From assembly GCA_900553155.1 (NCBI GenBank), contig USCM01000017.1:1-14532 (forward strand): a stretch of DNA of 14,532 nt, given 5' to 3'. Position numbers and translations under genes: made by a program. Origin of the DNA: an uncultured Prevotella sp. Its GTDB lineage: Bacteria; Bacteroidota; Bacteroidia; Bacteroidales; Bacteroidaceae. Position 1 is the first letter of the stretch. Each line of letters opens with the position of its first letter. Under the pieces are notes generated by a model. The model worked only from the letters and a program-made list of their open reading frames with translations, was not told where the DNA came from and made no database searches. Shown here one piece after another: positions 7,212 to 14,532 of this stretch.

Positions 7212-9584
7212 TTATTCGGCTACCAACCTTACTGGCATGGCACGGTATCGCCCCTTGTTCTTTCCAGACGAACCCGACACAAATCGGTAGTTTGACAAGT
7301 TTAGGCTCTTGCCGAAAGCATCGAGGTACAAGTACCAGAAGCCGTATTCAGGACTGGTTGACGAGAATCCCTGGTATTCTGACAGGCGTGAACTTGTCCA
7401 TAGGTTGGCATGATAGCTGTCCTTGTAAACAAGATCCTGATCTGTCTTGCCCTCATAATATCCGCTCATAGGGATAAATATCTGGGGAATATCCCTTTCT
7501 TCCGTATTAATTCTCAGACAGTTGTACTTCTCGCCATAATGAGTCTTCTCCTCTACTATCTCCAAGTTATTGTTGTCTATAAGACCTTGCAGACACTTGT
7601 TGTCGCACACCTTGAAGTCGCCTATTGCCAGAGCTTCTACCACACGGTCATCTGTTTTTGCCGGGTATTGGTCAGAGTTATCAGACTCCGAAATCTTAAA
7701 GTAGCCACCTATTGCTCCTATGTTGTCTTTAAGGGCGGTTGTGGAAGGAGAATAGTAGCCGTTGTTTGTGGCACCAAGGTTGCGGTCGAGCATGTGGTAG
7801 ATCTTGCCATCTGCTTCCACATCAACCATCTCATAATAGTACCATCCCGAAGCCTTGCTCTTGCCAAGCTGATAGTCGGTTGCTGCCTTTCCGGTCAACT
7901 GTGCAAACAATCCTACATGATAAACCGGATAGGATACCGTAATCTTGGTTTTCGCGTTGGTGATGGATATAATGGTGACACCCTCACTACTAAACCACCT
8001 TTCATAATTATCAGCCGAGGCCAGCGTCACCTTGTAGAAGTTTGTGCCGTCATCGGTAATCTCCTCAACATTCACTCGCGAGTCGTCGTACGTGGGTGGT
8101 CGGTCGCCCTGAAGCTTCGGAATGAGATAGTAAACCTGATTTTTTCCCACAAAGAAGTGGAGTCCGTCGTTGCGCACTCTGCCTTGGTTTTCCTCTGGCC
8201 TTATGCCCTGAAGCTGCTTCGAGTCCATCCAGCTGAAGTAGTCGTCTTGGTTTAAATCTGAACTTTTATTTTCAAGATCTCGTATCCGCACAATTCTATT
8301 TTTATCAGTACGGAAGTCGTAGCCCTTCTGTGTAATCAGTACATCGAGCGACAAGTCGCCTGATGTTATTGTCACAATACCAGTATGCGCATCCGATTCG
8401 CAGTTCTTGGATAGAGTAAGCTTAATGGTGTACAATCTGCCTGTTGACGAGTTGGGTCCAGCAGTTGTTGGCAAATTAATATACGATGCTTCTGATTTAT
8501 AATCAGTGGGAACTGTAATCCAAGGATCGTGCGAGACAACGCTAAAATCTTCAGGGTGCTGCTTGGTTGTTACAAACGTAATTGTAGCCTCCTCGGCATT
8601 ACCCAATACAGTCTGCTTGCCACACACGCCAAGTTCGTAGTCCTTACATGCTATCATTTTCATAATAGGGTGATTGTCGTCCACCACTTCTACAGACAGT
8701 CCGTTCTCTGGCAGATTGTCTTTCGCTTCTTTTTCTGACGAATAGCCTGCATGGTTCACAGCCGTAACCTTAACCTGATAATGACGGTTGCGAAGAAGAT
8801 CCATTTGGAACGCCACCTTATAATAAGTCTCTGGTCCTTTATTATACTTTGCCTTGATTATCATGTATGCCTTGCCGGCTGCTGGTGTCTCGTAGAAAGG
8901 ATGTTCGCCCATACTATAGTCTTTCTCATCCGCGTAAGCTACCGACGAAGGCAGAGACACCTCGGTATCCAACTTAGTGTTGGCTATGGTGCCCTTTGTT
9001 GCCGTGTTGAAGAGCTTGAAACCAGTAATCTCGAAGTTGGTCACCTTAGTATCCTTTGTAACAGACGCCTTGGCAAACTGTCGGAACAACCACACTTTGG
9101 GGCTTCCACTAAGCAGGTCGTCCACCTTTACGCTTCCCCAACAAACGGGAGCGTCGAGGTTGGGGTTGCCGTCGCGTGTTGCTTTGTACAGGTTGTTCTT
9201 GCCATCAGCATCCTTGGCGTCGCTCTCTGTTATGGTGGTGTTGGCTACAATATGTAGCGTGGCTGTTCCGGGCACAGCCTTCACCTTAACATCATAAGTG
9301 TCGTCGCCCCTATCCTTTATGTTGGCGCTTGAAATGGTGCTCATGCCGAGATAATTGTCTCCTGCATCGTAGCACAAAACGCAGAGGCTGTTGATTTGCT
9401 GCTGCTCGTTTGCTCTTGTCGCCACAGTATTCTTGGTGAAATTAGGCAACTTAAGAGTCAGCACAACTCCATCGGACGGCAAGTCTTGCGTGCCGCCTCC
9501 TACAATGTCTCTGATGTCGCTGCAAGCAGTCGACACCATAGCCAAGAGCATGAAGAGCCAAATTGTCAATTTCTTGATATACAT
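7212..9584 (-). CDS. Fimbrial accessory/tip lipoprotein with BACON-like and FISUMP-type domains
   Basis: A 790-residue lipoprotein and last gene of the fimbrial operon. The signal peptide ends MVSTAC (Cys21). Residues ~38-300 have the fimbrillin pattern: first strand VVLTLKLPNF, a TRAN site with Arg57 where P. gingivalis fimbrillins are cut by Arg-protease, then INSLCVLCYD and LRNRHYQVKVTAV. Residues ~315-420 look like a BACON domain (SHDPWITVP near 351, closing in VLITQKG). Residues ~575-790 look like a FISUMP (Fibrobacter major paralogous, lectin-like) domain: YHMLDRNLGATNNGYYSP, IFIPMSGYY, LWTSS and RYRAMPVRLV at the end. By position it corresponds to the tip subunits Mfa3-Mfa5 or FimC-FimE of P. 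gingivalis, and it may present a ligand-binding head. Domain names come from motif recognition. It starts 25 bases after the upstream stop. Confidence 0.85.
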   Translation of the reverse strand: MYIKKLTIWLFMLLAMVSTACSDIRDIVGGGTQDLPSDGVVLTLKLPNFTKNTVATRANEQQQINSLCVLCYDAGDNYLGMSTISSANIKDRGDDTYDVKVKAVPGTATLHIVANTTITESDAKDADGKNNLYKATRDGNPNLDAPVCWGSVKVDDLLSGSPKVWLFRQFAKASVTKDTKVTNFEITGFKLFNTATKGTIANTKLDTEVSLPSSVAYADEKDYSMGEHPFYETPAAGKAYMIIKAKYNKGPETYYKVAFQMDLLRNRHYQVKVTAVNHAGYSSEKEAKDNLPENGLSVEVVDDNHPIMKMIACKDYELGVCGKQTVLGNAEEATITFVTTKQHPEDFSVVSHDPWITVPTDYKSEASYINLPTTAGPNSSTGRLYTIKLTLSKNCESDAHTGIVTITSGDLSLDVLITQKGYDFRTDKNRIVRIRDLENKSSDLNQDDYFSWMDSKQLQGIRPEENQGRVRNDGLHFFVGKNQVYYLIPKLQGDRPPTYDDSRVNVEEITDDGTNFYKVTLASADNYERWFSSEGVTIISITNAKTKITVSYPVYHVGLFAQLTGKAATDYQLGKSKASGWYYYEMVDVEADGKIYHMLDRNLGATNNGYYSPSTTALKDNIGAIGGYFKISESDNSDQYPAKTDDRVVEALAIGDFKVCDNKCLQGLIDNNNLEIVEEKTHYGEKYNCLRINTEERDIPQIFIPMSGYYEGKTDQDLVYKDSYHANLWTSSRLSEYQGFSSTSPEYGFWYLYLDAFGKSLNLSNYRFVSGSSGKNKGRYRAMPVRLVAE

Positions 9585-9609
9585 ATTGTAGTCTTTTAAA
9601 TGTTACTTT

Positions 9610-12459
9610 TTAAAAGGGAGCTCCCTTACTCCATGTCTTTGTGTCCGAATCGAAACTGCCTTCCACAACATAACGATTGCCGTTCTTCTTGGTTGAAGGA
9701 TAGTTCTCACCGCCGAACAGTTCAGTATGAATCTCATCACCATTTACCTTAAGCTTCAGAATCTTATCATACTCTCCTAATGGGGCTTTGAGGTGAAGTA
9801 TGGTCTTGTACCAAGTATTACCATATTTATCTTTCTTGTCACATTCTGTGCACTTAAACTCTTTTTCGACATTAGGGTTGTCGCTCTTCATTTCAAATTT
9901 ACCTTTACCATCACCACTGTTTACTCCAAATTTACAATACCAAGCAGTTATTCCTTTGTGCTTGGTATATATGGTATACTCTACGTCTACAATGGTAGGT
10001 TTATTATCATATACTCTGTAGTAAGGATCAGACAAAGGGTCGTACAGATACCAGCCTTCACGATCCTCATAGTTGAAGAGTGTGATGCCGGGGTCGTTGT
10101 GATGAGTGAAACGATGCGGCTGGAAGCCCACATCGGTGTATGTACCATTGGTGAAAATCAGCAGGGTCTGTCCTGGCTTTATCATCTTTGTACCAGTAGT
10201 TGATGCATCTCCCTGACCGTTGTTAGATCCAGACGTAGCATCATGCGCTATACTATAATAGTACCAACCAGGGTTGTAATAGTCAGCTGTCATCGAGACA
10301 CCTGGCCACCCTCCGGTGAAATACCATATTGCCGTATTCGCGCCCGTTGAACCATCAGAATTTGTCTCACCTTTCTGTGTGTAGATGTAGACCTTGTGAT
10401 AGTCCACGTGCGACGAATAGTCTGTACCCCAGACAGCACCTGCTTGCACCCACCATCCATCTCGCCAGTTGTTGTTTTGTTTAGAATTATTGTAGGCTTC
10501 TTCATCAAGCATTTCAGAATGATCGAATTGTTCAAGGGTACTTGCGTTTAAAGCCCACGCCAAGTCGTTTATGGCTCGCATATAGATACGATAAGGACCT
10601 ACTGGCGGACGCACCGTCACACGTATCTCTTGCTCAATATGTTTCTTTGTACCGTCTTCATCTATCGACTTTACAGTAAACGTATGTGTGGTTGTTGTCT
10701 CAGGGTCGGTTTTTGCCGTAATAGTAAATGTGCCTTCTGCCAATTGAGTATTTCCGCACTTGATGTTTAATGTCGAATTAGCATACGTAACATCATGTCC
10801 GCTGTCAGAAACCGTCCAGCCATTAGGGAACTGAATGCCACCAAGGTTGGTAGTGAACTTCACCACCTTTGTCAATTCGTTCGGATTGTTTTGGTCGTAG
10901 TAGATTACAATATCCACGGGGTCTACCTTGAAGTATGGTGTAACGTCGTACGATATATCAAGGTATTTCTTTATGTTGCCAGCCTTTATCCATACCTTGG
11001 CAGTACCTGTAGGAGCTTTAAAGTCTTTTACCGAGAGATCTGGATTTATACTGAATGTTATACGATGAGTTGCAATATCGTTAGTTGCGACAATAACGGG
11101 TGACATTCCTCCTGCAATCTTTTCAATCTCCGTATCACATCCAAACGTAATGTTGCTTGCATCGGGATTTGTACCATAGTCGATGATAGCATTTTGCAAG
11201 GATGTTACTTTGGCACTTGTCTTCGAAACCCAAAGCGTAGTATGGTTGAGGTCGACATCTATAAATGCCGGCACCCAAGGCTCTACACCTACAACACAGT
11301 CGAGGTCGATGTTGCCCAGACTCTTTATGCGTCCTACAATCTCGTAGTATGTGCCGCGTGGGAGAGTTGGAACTTCAGATGTTGAGGTCTCGTCCTTACG
11401 ATGACCAAGATTGATGTTGTAGCTGTTGTTGTGACCTCCTACAGCACCACCTATCTTCAATGCCGACTGCTGCGCAGCCTCTTTCACGTAGCGCTCGGGC
11501 AGATAATAGGTAGCACGGAAGAGCCACTTCTCCTTTGGGTTTGTAGGTGCAGCTGCGCCCTCACCTTTCACTTTGATAATGTCCTCGTTGTTGACATTGG
11601 CATTGGCTGGGGTTTCTGTCCACGAAGTATAGTAAGAGCCACTACCCGTATGTGACGTAGCATCGTACAATGTCGGCTCGATGCCCTTGGCATAGTCGTC
11701 GCTTACATTTGGGTTAGTGAATTTGCCGTCCCACAACAGACTGGTCTGTGGCGAGAGTTGCTTGCCCATAATATCGGTAATCTGCAATCCGTTAGACTTC
11801 AACGCCGAATTCATGTCTGGGTCATCGGGATTGTATATAAGGTTAAGGCACACCTTGACACAGGTAAATCGCAGATTAGCCGCCACGGTCTTAGGTGTCT
11901 TGTCCGTATTATTTATGGTAATTGTTCCGTTGACAGTAGAGCCGTCGGCAGCCTTTGTGTCAGGCTCGTATATCATAGGGATATTATTGGCTACGGGCAT
12001 ACCTGGCTTTGACATCGGCTGATAACTCAACACCACTTTCTTCAACTCGTCTTCAGTTGTTATGCTATTGACATCGAGCACATCCTCCATGTTAGCCACC
12101 ACGTACACACGATAGGTGCCCGGCTTAATCTTGAGCTGATAAGAAGCAACTTTCTCATCGAGCATATTGCTTGCCTCAGGCGATGGAAGTTCCTGCGAAA
12201 GGAATGTGCCGTTGCCATCTACGGGGAAGGCATAAAGGTGCAGGTCGTTAATCTGGCACTCTTCTACAGAGGCATTGTATGTAGGGTTGCTTGGGTCGAG
12301 ACTGCTCTTAACCTCATCGCCCTCGCGAGTAACTGGCACATAGACACACAGATTGCCCTCGGATGAAGCCGGGGTGTTGTACACATCGGCATCATCAGTA
12401 CATGCTGCCAACAACAACAGGGCAGCAAGAGAAAGGAGTATGTCTGCAAGTCGTTTCAT
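9610..12459 (-). CDS. Large fimbrial accessory/tip lipoprotein with C-terminal starch-binding-like module
   Basis: A 949-residue lipoprotein. ATG 12459 is chosen because it gives a signal peptide ending LLAAC (Cys20); an in-frame TTG at 12483 adds eight residues. Residues ~36-430 form a fimbrillin-like region: LCVYVPVTREG with Arg45 as a possible processing site, INDLHLYAFPVDGNG, YQLKIKPGTYRVYVVANME and ATYYLPERYV. Residues ~430-620 are Ig-like beta repeats (VDIVIYYDQN, EIRVTVRPPVG). Residues ~685-805 resemble a CBM25/26 starch-binding module: KVYIYTQKG, GGWPGVSMT with Trp718, GWYYYSIAHD, LLIFTNG with Asn771, then GWYLYDP. A further beta domain with a CTEC pair ends the protein. Position and design suggest a fimbrial tip or tip-proximal adhesin, perhaps of DUF4906 type. 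Carbohydrate binding is inference. Confidence 0.85.
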   Translation of the reverse strand: MKRLADILLSLAALLLLAACTDDADVYNTPASSEGNLCVYVPVTREGDEVKSSLDPSNPTYNASVEECQINDLHLYAFPVDGNGTFLSQELPSPEASNMLDEKVASYQLKIKPGTYRVYVVANMEDVLDVNSITTEDELKKVVLSYQPMSKPGMPVANNIPMIYEPDTKAADGSTVNGTITINNTDKTPKTVAANLRFTCVKVCLNLIYNPDDPDMNSALKSNGLQITDIMGKQLSPQTSLLWDGKFTNPNVSDDYAKGIEPTLYDATSHTGSGSYYTSWTETPANANVNNEDIIKVKGEGAAAPTNPKEKWLFRATYYLPERYVKEAAQQSALKIGGAVGGHNNSYNINLGHRKDETSTSEVPTLPRGTYYEIVGRIKSLGNIDLDCVVGVEPWVPAFIDVDLNHTTLWVSKTSAKVTSLQNAIIDYGTNPDASNITFGCDTEIEKIAGGMSPVIVATNDIATHRITFSINPDLSVKDFKAPTGTAKVWIKAGNIKKYLDISYDVTPYFKVDPVDIVIYYDQNNPNELTKVVKFTTNLGGIQFPNGWTVSDSGHDVTYANSTLNIKCGNTQLAEGTFTITAKTDPETTTTHTFTVKSIDEDGTKKHIEQEIRVTVRPPVGPYRIYMRAINDLAWALNASTLEQFDHSEMLDEEAYNNSKQNNNWRDGWWVQAGAVWGTDYSSHVDYHKVYIYTQKGETNSDGSTGANTAIWYFTGGWPGVSMTADYYNPGWYYYSIAHDATSGSNNGQGDASTTGTKMIKPGQTLLIFTNGTYTDVGFQPHRFTHHNDPGITLFNYEDREGWYLYDPLSDPYYRVYDNKPTIVDVEYTIYTKHKGITAWYCKFGVNSGDGKGKFEMKSDNPNVEKEFKCTECDKKDKYGNTWYKTILHLKAPLGEYDKILKLKVNGDEIHTELFGGENYPSTKKNGNRYVVEGSFDSDTKTWSKGAPF

Positions 12460-12480
12460 TGTTCTAATTATTATCAGGTT

Positions 12481-12488
12481 CAAATATA
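12481..12488 (-). promoter_or_regulatory. Candidate internal -7 element before the large accessory subunit
   Basis: The minus strand reads TATATTTG, a full TAnnTTTG match, 21 bases before the ATG at 12459. The nearest TTG upstream leaves only 16 bases of spacing. The 109-base gap to mfa2 also contains a short stem TTCGC/GCGAA (12501-12505/12508-12512). It may be an internal promoter that partly uncouples the accessory genes from mfa1. Confidence 0.35.
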
Positions 12489-12568
12489 TTTAATTTAAGT
12501 TTCGCAAGCGAAGGAGTTATCGGAAGTTATCTGAAGACGACTCACTTCGATTGTGAAGTTAATGGACA

Positions 12569-13636
12569 TTACAGGCTGATGCGCTGAATGCGCTTAGCCC
12601 AGTCGAGCACACCAACAGAGAGGTTGACGTACTGCCACTCGGTGCCGATGAGGAAGAAGTCGAGGCGGTAGTCGTACTCGCGGTCGAGATATTCCTGAAT
12701 GCCGTAGTTTCGCGAGGCATAAGCGTCGCGTCCTTGCTGCAGAATGTCTGGCAGGTTGATCAGGGCGATAGTCTTGCCCGACACCTTATTATATATATGC
12801 AGCATGGCGTTGCGGTTGTTCTCCTCGGGTGGGAAGTAGACCAGACGCGAGAGCATCAGTCCGGCATGGGCAGTACGTTCTTTTACGTTTCCAGCCTCAT
12901 CGCGGAACTCGGTGGTCCATGTATGGAAAGGCGTGTAGCGAAGCTTAGAGTCGCTTGCCAAAGAGTTGTCGTAGTTAATCAAACCGTTGTCGGCTATTAC
13001 CTCGTAGCCGAAGTCGTCGGCAGAGATTTTCTCGGGTGCGTCAATCTGATGCAGCGAGATAGTGAGCTGCTTGGTGTCGCGCACCAGGGAGATGGTGTCG
13101 TGCGTAGCTTTCAGTTCGCGCACGGTAGTAAGGTGCTGCGACTTTCCGAGCCACAGCGTATCGAGCGGAGCCGAACAGTCTACCTCGTCTATATCGCCCG
13201 CCTCATTACGGTCGAGCATGGTGTTGAAGGCAGTAATATCCTCGCCCTCCACATGGTTGTGGATGCGGAACTTGGCACCAGGCGTAGCCAGAGCGTCCTC
13301 GTAACGTTTTTGCTTAGCAATGGCAATAAACTGATATTCGCCAGGCTGCAAGTTAAGATGTACGGCAAAGTCGTGACGGCGGATAGGAGCGTCGCTATTG
13401 GTATTGAAAGCGTCCTGACGGAAAAGGAACTTGCCGTCCTTATCGTACACCATGACAACAACGCCTCCAACATGGTCGTTGAAAAGGTCGGCGCGCTGCG
13501 TGTTGTAGTCGTAGCGGAAGTGCAGGTAAGCGCCATTGTCGCATGGCTCAAGGTCGTCGTGCATCAGCGAGCACGAAGCCAGCAATGGTGCAAAGGCGAG
13601 GAGTGAGCATATAGATTTAACCAGTCCGTGAAACAT
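12569..13636 (-). CDS. mfa2: FimB/Mfa2-family fimbrial anchor lipoprotein
   Basis: A 355-residue lipoprotein that, by family, anchors the fimbria to the outer membrane and ends its growth. The signal peptide ends PLLASC (Cys22). Family features follow at once: LEPCDNGAYLHFRYDYN, LFNDHVGGVVVMVYDKDGKF, and LQPGEYQFIAIAKQ, as in the first beta-sandwich of Mfa2/FimB. The second half includes YFPPEENNRNAMLHIYN and ends LDWAKRIQRISL, a C-terminal strand shared with the major subunit. It lies directly downstream of the major subunit, as mfa2 follows mfa1 in Porphyromonas gingivalis. ATG 13636 is a clear start. The choice of mfa2 over fimB as symbol rests on the Mfa1-type neighbour. Confidence 0.92.
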   Translation of the reverse strand: MFHGLVKSICSLLAFAPLLASCSLMHDDLEPCDNGAYLHFRYDYNTQRADLFNDHVGGVVVMVYDKDGKFLFRQDAFNTNSDAPIRRHDFAVHLNLQPGEYQFIAIAKQKRYEDALATPGAKFRIHNHVEGEDITAFNTMLDRNEAGDIDEVDCSAPLDTLWLGKSQHLTTVRELKATHDTISLVRDTKQLTISLHQIDAPEKISADDFGYEVIADNGLINYDNSLASDSKLRYTPFHTWTTEFRDEAGNVKERTAHAGLMLSRLVYFPPEENNRNAMLHIYNKVSGKTIALINLPDILQQGRDAYASRNYGIQEYLDREYDYRLDFFLIGTEWQYVNLSVGVLDWAKRIQRISL

Positions 13637-13703
13637 AATGTTTGCCGTTAATTTAATTAGAGTTGTTGGTAAATAATGTAAATATTCAAAATGAAGGTAT
13701 CAA

Positions 13704-13734
13704 AGGAAGTACGGCTGCATGAGCCGTACCTCCT
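13704..13734 (-). terminator. Hairpin between major subunit and anchor (13-bp stem with one G-U)
   Basis: Arms 13704-13716 and 13722-13734 pair around a 5-base loop (13717-13721). The inner 8 bp (GTACGGCT/AGCCGTAC) are perfect; in the minus-strand transcript the one irregular pair is a G-U wobble. A short U-containing stretch (UUCCUUUGAU) follows. It could be a leaky terminator or an mRNA stabiliser that keeps mfa1 transcript above the downstream genes. Confidence 0.55.
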
Positions 13735-13749
13735 AAGATATTAGGGTTC

Positions 13750-13776
13750 TTGCGGTCCTAAAGATAGGACAGGCAA
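13750..13776 (-). terminator. First hairpin after the major-subunit stop codon
   Basis: GTCCTA (13755-13760) pairs with TAGGAC (13765-13770) across an AAGA loop, and TTGC/GCAA (13750-13753/13773-13776) extends the stem past a small internal loop. It starts 7 bases after the mfa1 stop. No T-run follows, so 3'-end protection of the major-subunit mRNA is as likely as termination. Confidence 0.4.
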
Positions 13777-13782
13777 TATTGA

Positions 13783-14532
13783 TTAGAGGTCGATGCTCTG
13801 GCTGCGCTTAGCCCAGTCAAGGATCTTAACCTCAACGTTGATGTACTTGTCGTTCTCATCATCTGGAACATTAGGCTTAACCTCAGGAACCTCAGGATAG
13901 CCAAGACCGCTAACTGTGTTTACTGAAAGTGAATACCAGTTGTTGCGGAGAACACCGTAGCGACCGAGATACTTGTCGTTGTGTGATTCATAAGCTTCGC
14001 CAGGATTCCAAGGAGTCAATGCGTTGAAGTGCTTGATGCGGGCGATGTAGTAAGCCTCGCCATTGAGATATGTAGAGATACCTGAAGTTATTTTACCACC
14101 TTCTTCTTTCAGACCAAGCTTATCGTTGATCTTATTAACAATATCATCTGTAACCTGTGACGTAGTAACAGGGGTGGCAGTTCCATTATTGAATGTAATA
14201 TTTTCTTTAGCTATAAGGTGCTGACCAGCCTTACCGCTAATATCTGAGCCCTTAGTAAGGTCTACACCATATTTTGCCTGCTCAGTAGGATCTGTAATTT
14301 CCATAGCTGTTAGAGCAACGGCCAAAATCTGCTTCTCAAGATCATCTTTCTTCCAGATAGCGGTATTGTTACCAATCTTATAGAATGTTTCAGCTGCTGT
14401 ACATCCATTAGGAATGAATTTAGCCTTAAACACAACACGTGTAGTCTGACCCTGCTTCATGTTGTCAAGATTAAAGGTGTTCTCAAGACAGTACTGAGGC
14501 TTATCCTGACCTGCATCACCATTAACCTGAGC
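13783..14532 (-). CDS. mfa1: Mfa1-family major fimbrial subunit, C-terminal 249 residues (5' end beyond window)
   Basis: The frame is open to the right edge of the window: codons before the internal ATG at 14460 read on without a stop as QYCLENTFNLDN, so the start lies outside. The YCLENT motif followed by TTRVVFKAKF is the hallmark of the second domain of Mfa1-type fimbrillins. Next come YYIARIKHF, TPWNPGEAYESHNDKYLGRYG and RNNWYSLSVNTVSGLGYPEVPE, also typical, and the C-terminal strand ILDWAKRSQSIDL. In type V fimbriae this last strand takes part in polymerisation by strand exchange between subunits. The protein should be the main shaft subunit, secreted as a lipoprotein and processed before assembly. 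It heads the operon mfa1-mfa2-accessory-accessory visible here. Confidence 0.92.
   Translation of the reverse strand, partial: AQVNGDAGQDKPQYCLENTFNLDNMKQGQTTRVVFKAKFIPNGCTAAETFYKIGNNTAIWKKDDLEKQILAVALTAMEITDPTEQAKYGVDLTKGSDISGKAGQHLIAKENITFNNGTATPVTTSQVTDDIVNKINDKLGLKEEGGKITSGISTYLNGEAYYIARIKHFNALTPWNPGEAYESHNDKYLGRYGVLRNNWYSLSVNTVSGLGYPEVPEVKPNVPDDENDKYINVEVKILDWAKRSQSIDL

Noticed and set aside
7410..8255. 281-codon plus-strand ORF inside the last fimbrial gene
   Set aside because: It is antisense to the FISUMP-type region, with no start context and no family motifs.
12542..12559. Short inverted repeat ACTTC/GAAGT after the mfa2 stop codon
   Set aside because: Only 5 bp with alternative pairings and no T-run; too weak to call a terminator.
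12734..13606. 290-codon plus-strand ORF opposite the mfa2 gene
   Set aside because: It lies fully antisense to a convincing Mfa2/FimB gene with lipobox and family motifs; its translation shows no recognisable fold or signal and reflects codon bias of the real strand.
13637..13700. Search for an invertible promoter or separate promoter in front of mfa2
   Set aside because: No paired inverted repeats framing a promoter and no TAnnTTTG element were found; the gene is best explained by read-through from mfa1.
1..14532. tRNA, rRNA, CRISPR arrays, insertion sequences or integrase genes
   Set aside because: No cloverleaf-like segment, spaced direct repeats, transposase motif or terminal inverted repeats were seen by eye on either strand.

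Overview
The window looks like a chromosomal piece of a Bacteroidales bacterium, most likely Prevotella or a close relative. The basis is an Mfa1/Mfa2 (type V) fimbrial operon built from lipoproteins, start codons without Shine-Dalgarno sequences, several TAnnTTTG promoter elements of the Bacteroidetes sigma factor, and protein sequences of Prevotella style. No tRNA, rRNA, CRISPR array, transposase or phage gene was seen. Genes are packed tightly; the longest stretch without a gene is about 146 bases.

Left part (1-5450), housekeeping and envelope genes. The window opens inside a Kup-type potassium transporter on the plus strand. A secreted alpha/beta hydrolase follows, with an unusual inverted-repeat leader. 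A minus-strand protein of unknown function (helical N half, S1/cold-shock-like C half) then converges on the hydrolase. Divergent from it is a LOG-family nucleotide phosphoribohydrolase. A 17-bp perfect hairpin separates the LOG gene from a convergent two-gene operon, a Nif3-like dinuclear-metal protein followed by a C4 zinc-ribbon coiled-coil protein.

Middle part (5596-7211). A lipoprotein metallophosphoesterase and an exported protein, probably an outer-membrane barrel, overlap by 20 bases on the minus strand. They are driven by a near-consensus promoter that gives an almost leaderless message. Beside it lies a short plus-strand remnant that begins like a gene (possibly cutC) and runs into the end of the fimbrial operon. 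This may be a rearrangement junction.

Right part (7212-14532), the fimbrial operon, read right to left: the major fimbrillin Mfa1 (5' end outside the window), the Mfa2/FimB anchor, and two large lipoprotein accessory subunits. The two accessory proteins share a fimbrillin-like N-terminal half but end differently. The first has a starch-binding-module-like domain (CBM26-like). The second has a BACON-like domain followed by a FISUMP-type domain. This suggests a fimbria whose tip carries glycan- or ligand-binding heads. Two hairpins follow the major subunit and probably lower expression of the downstream genes. The adhesin-like ends of the two accessory subunits are the most interesting feature of the window.
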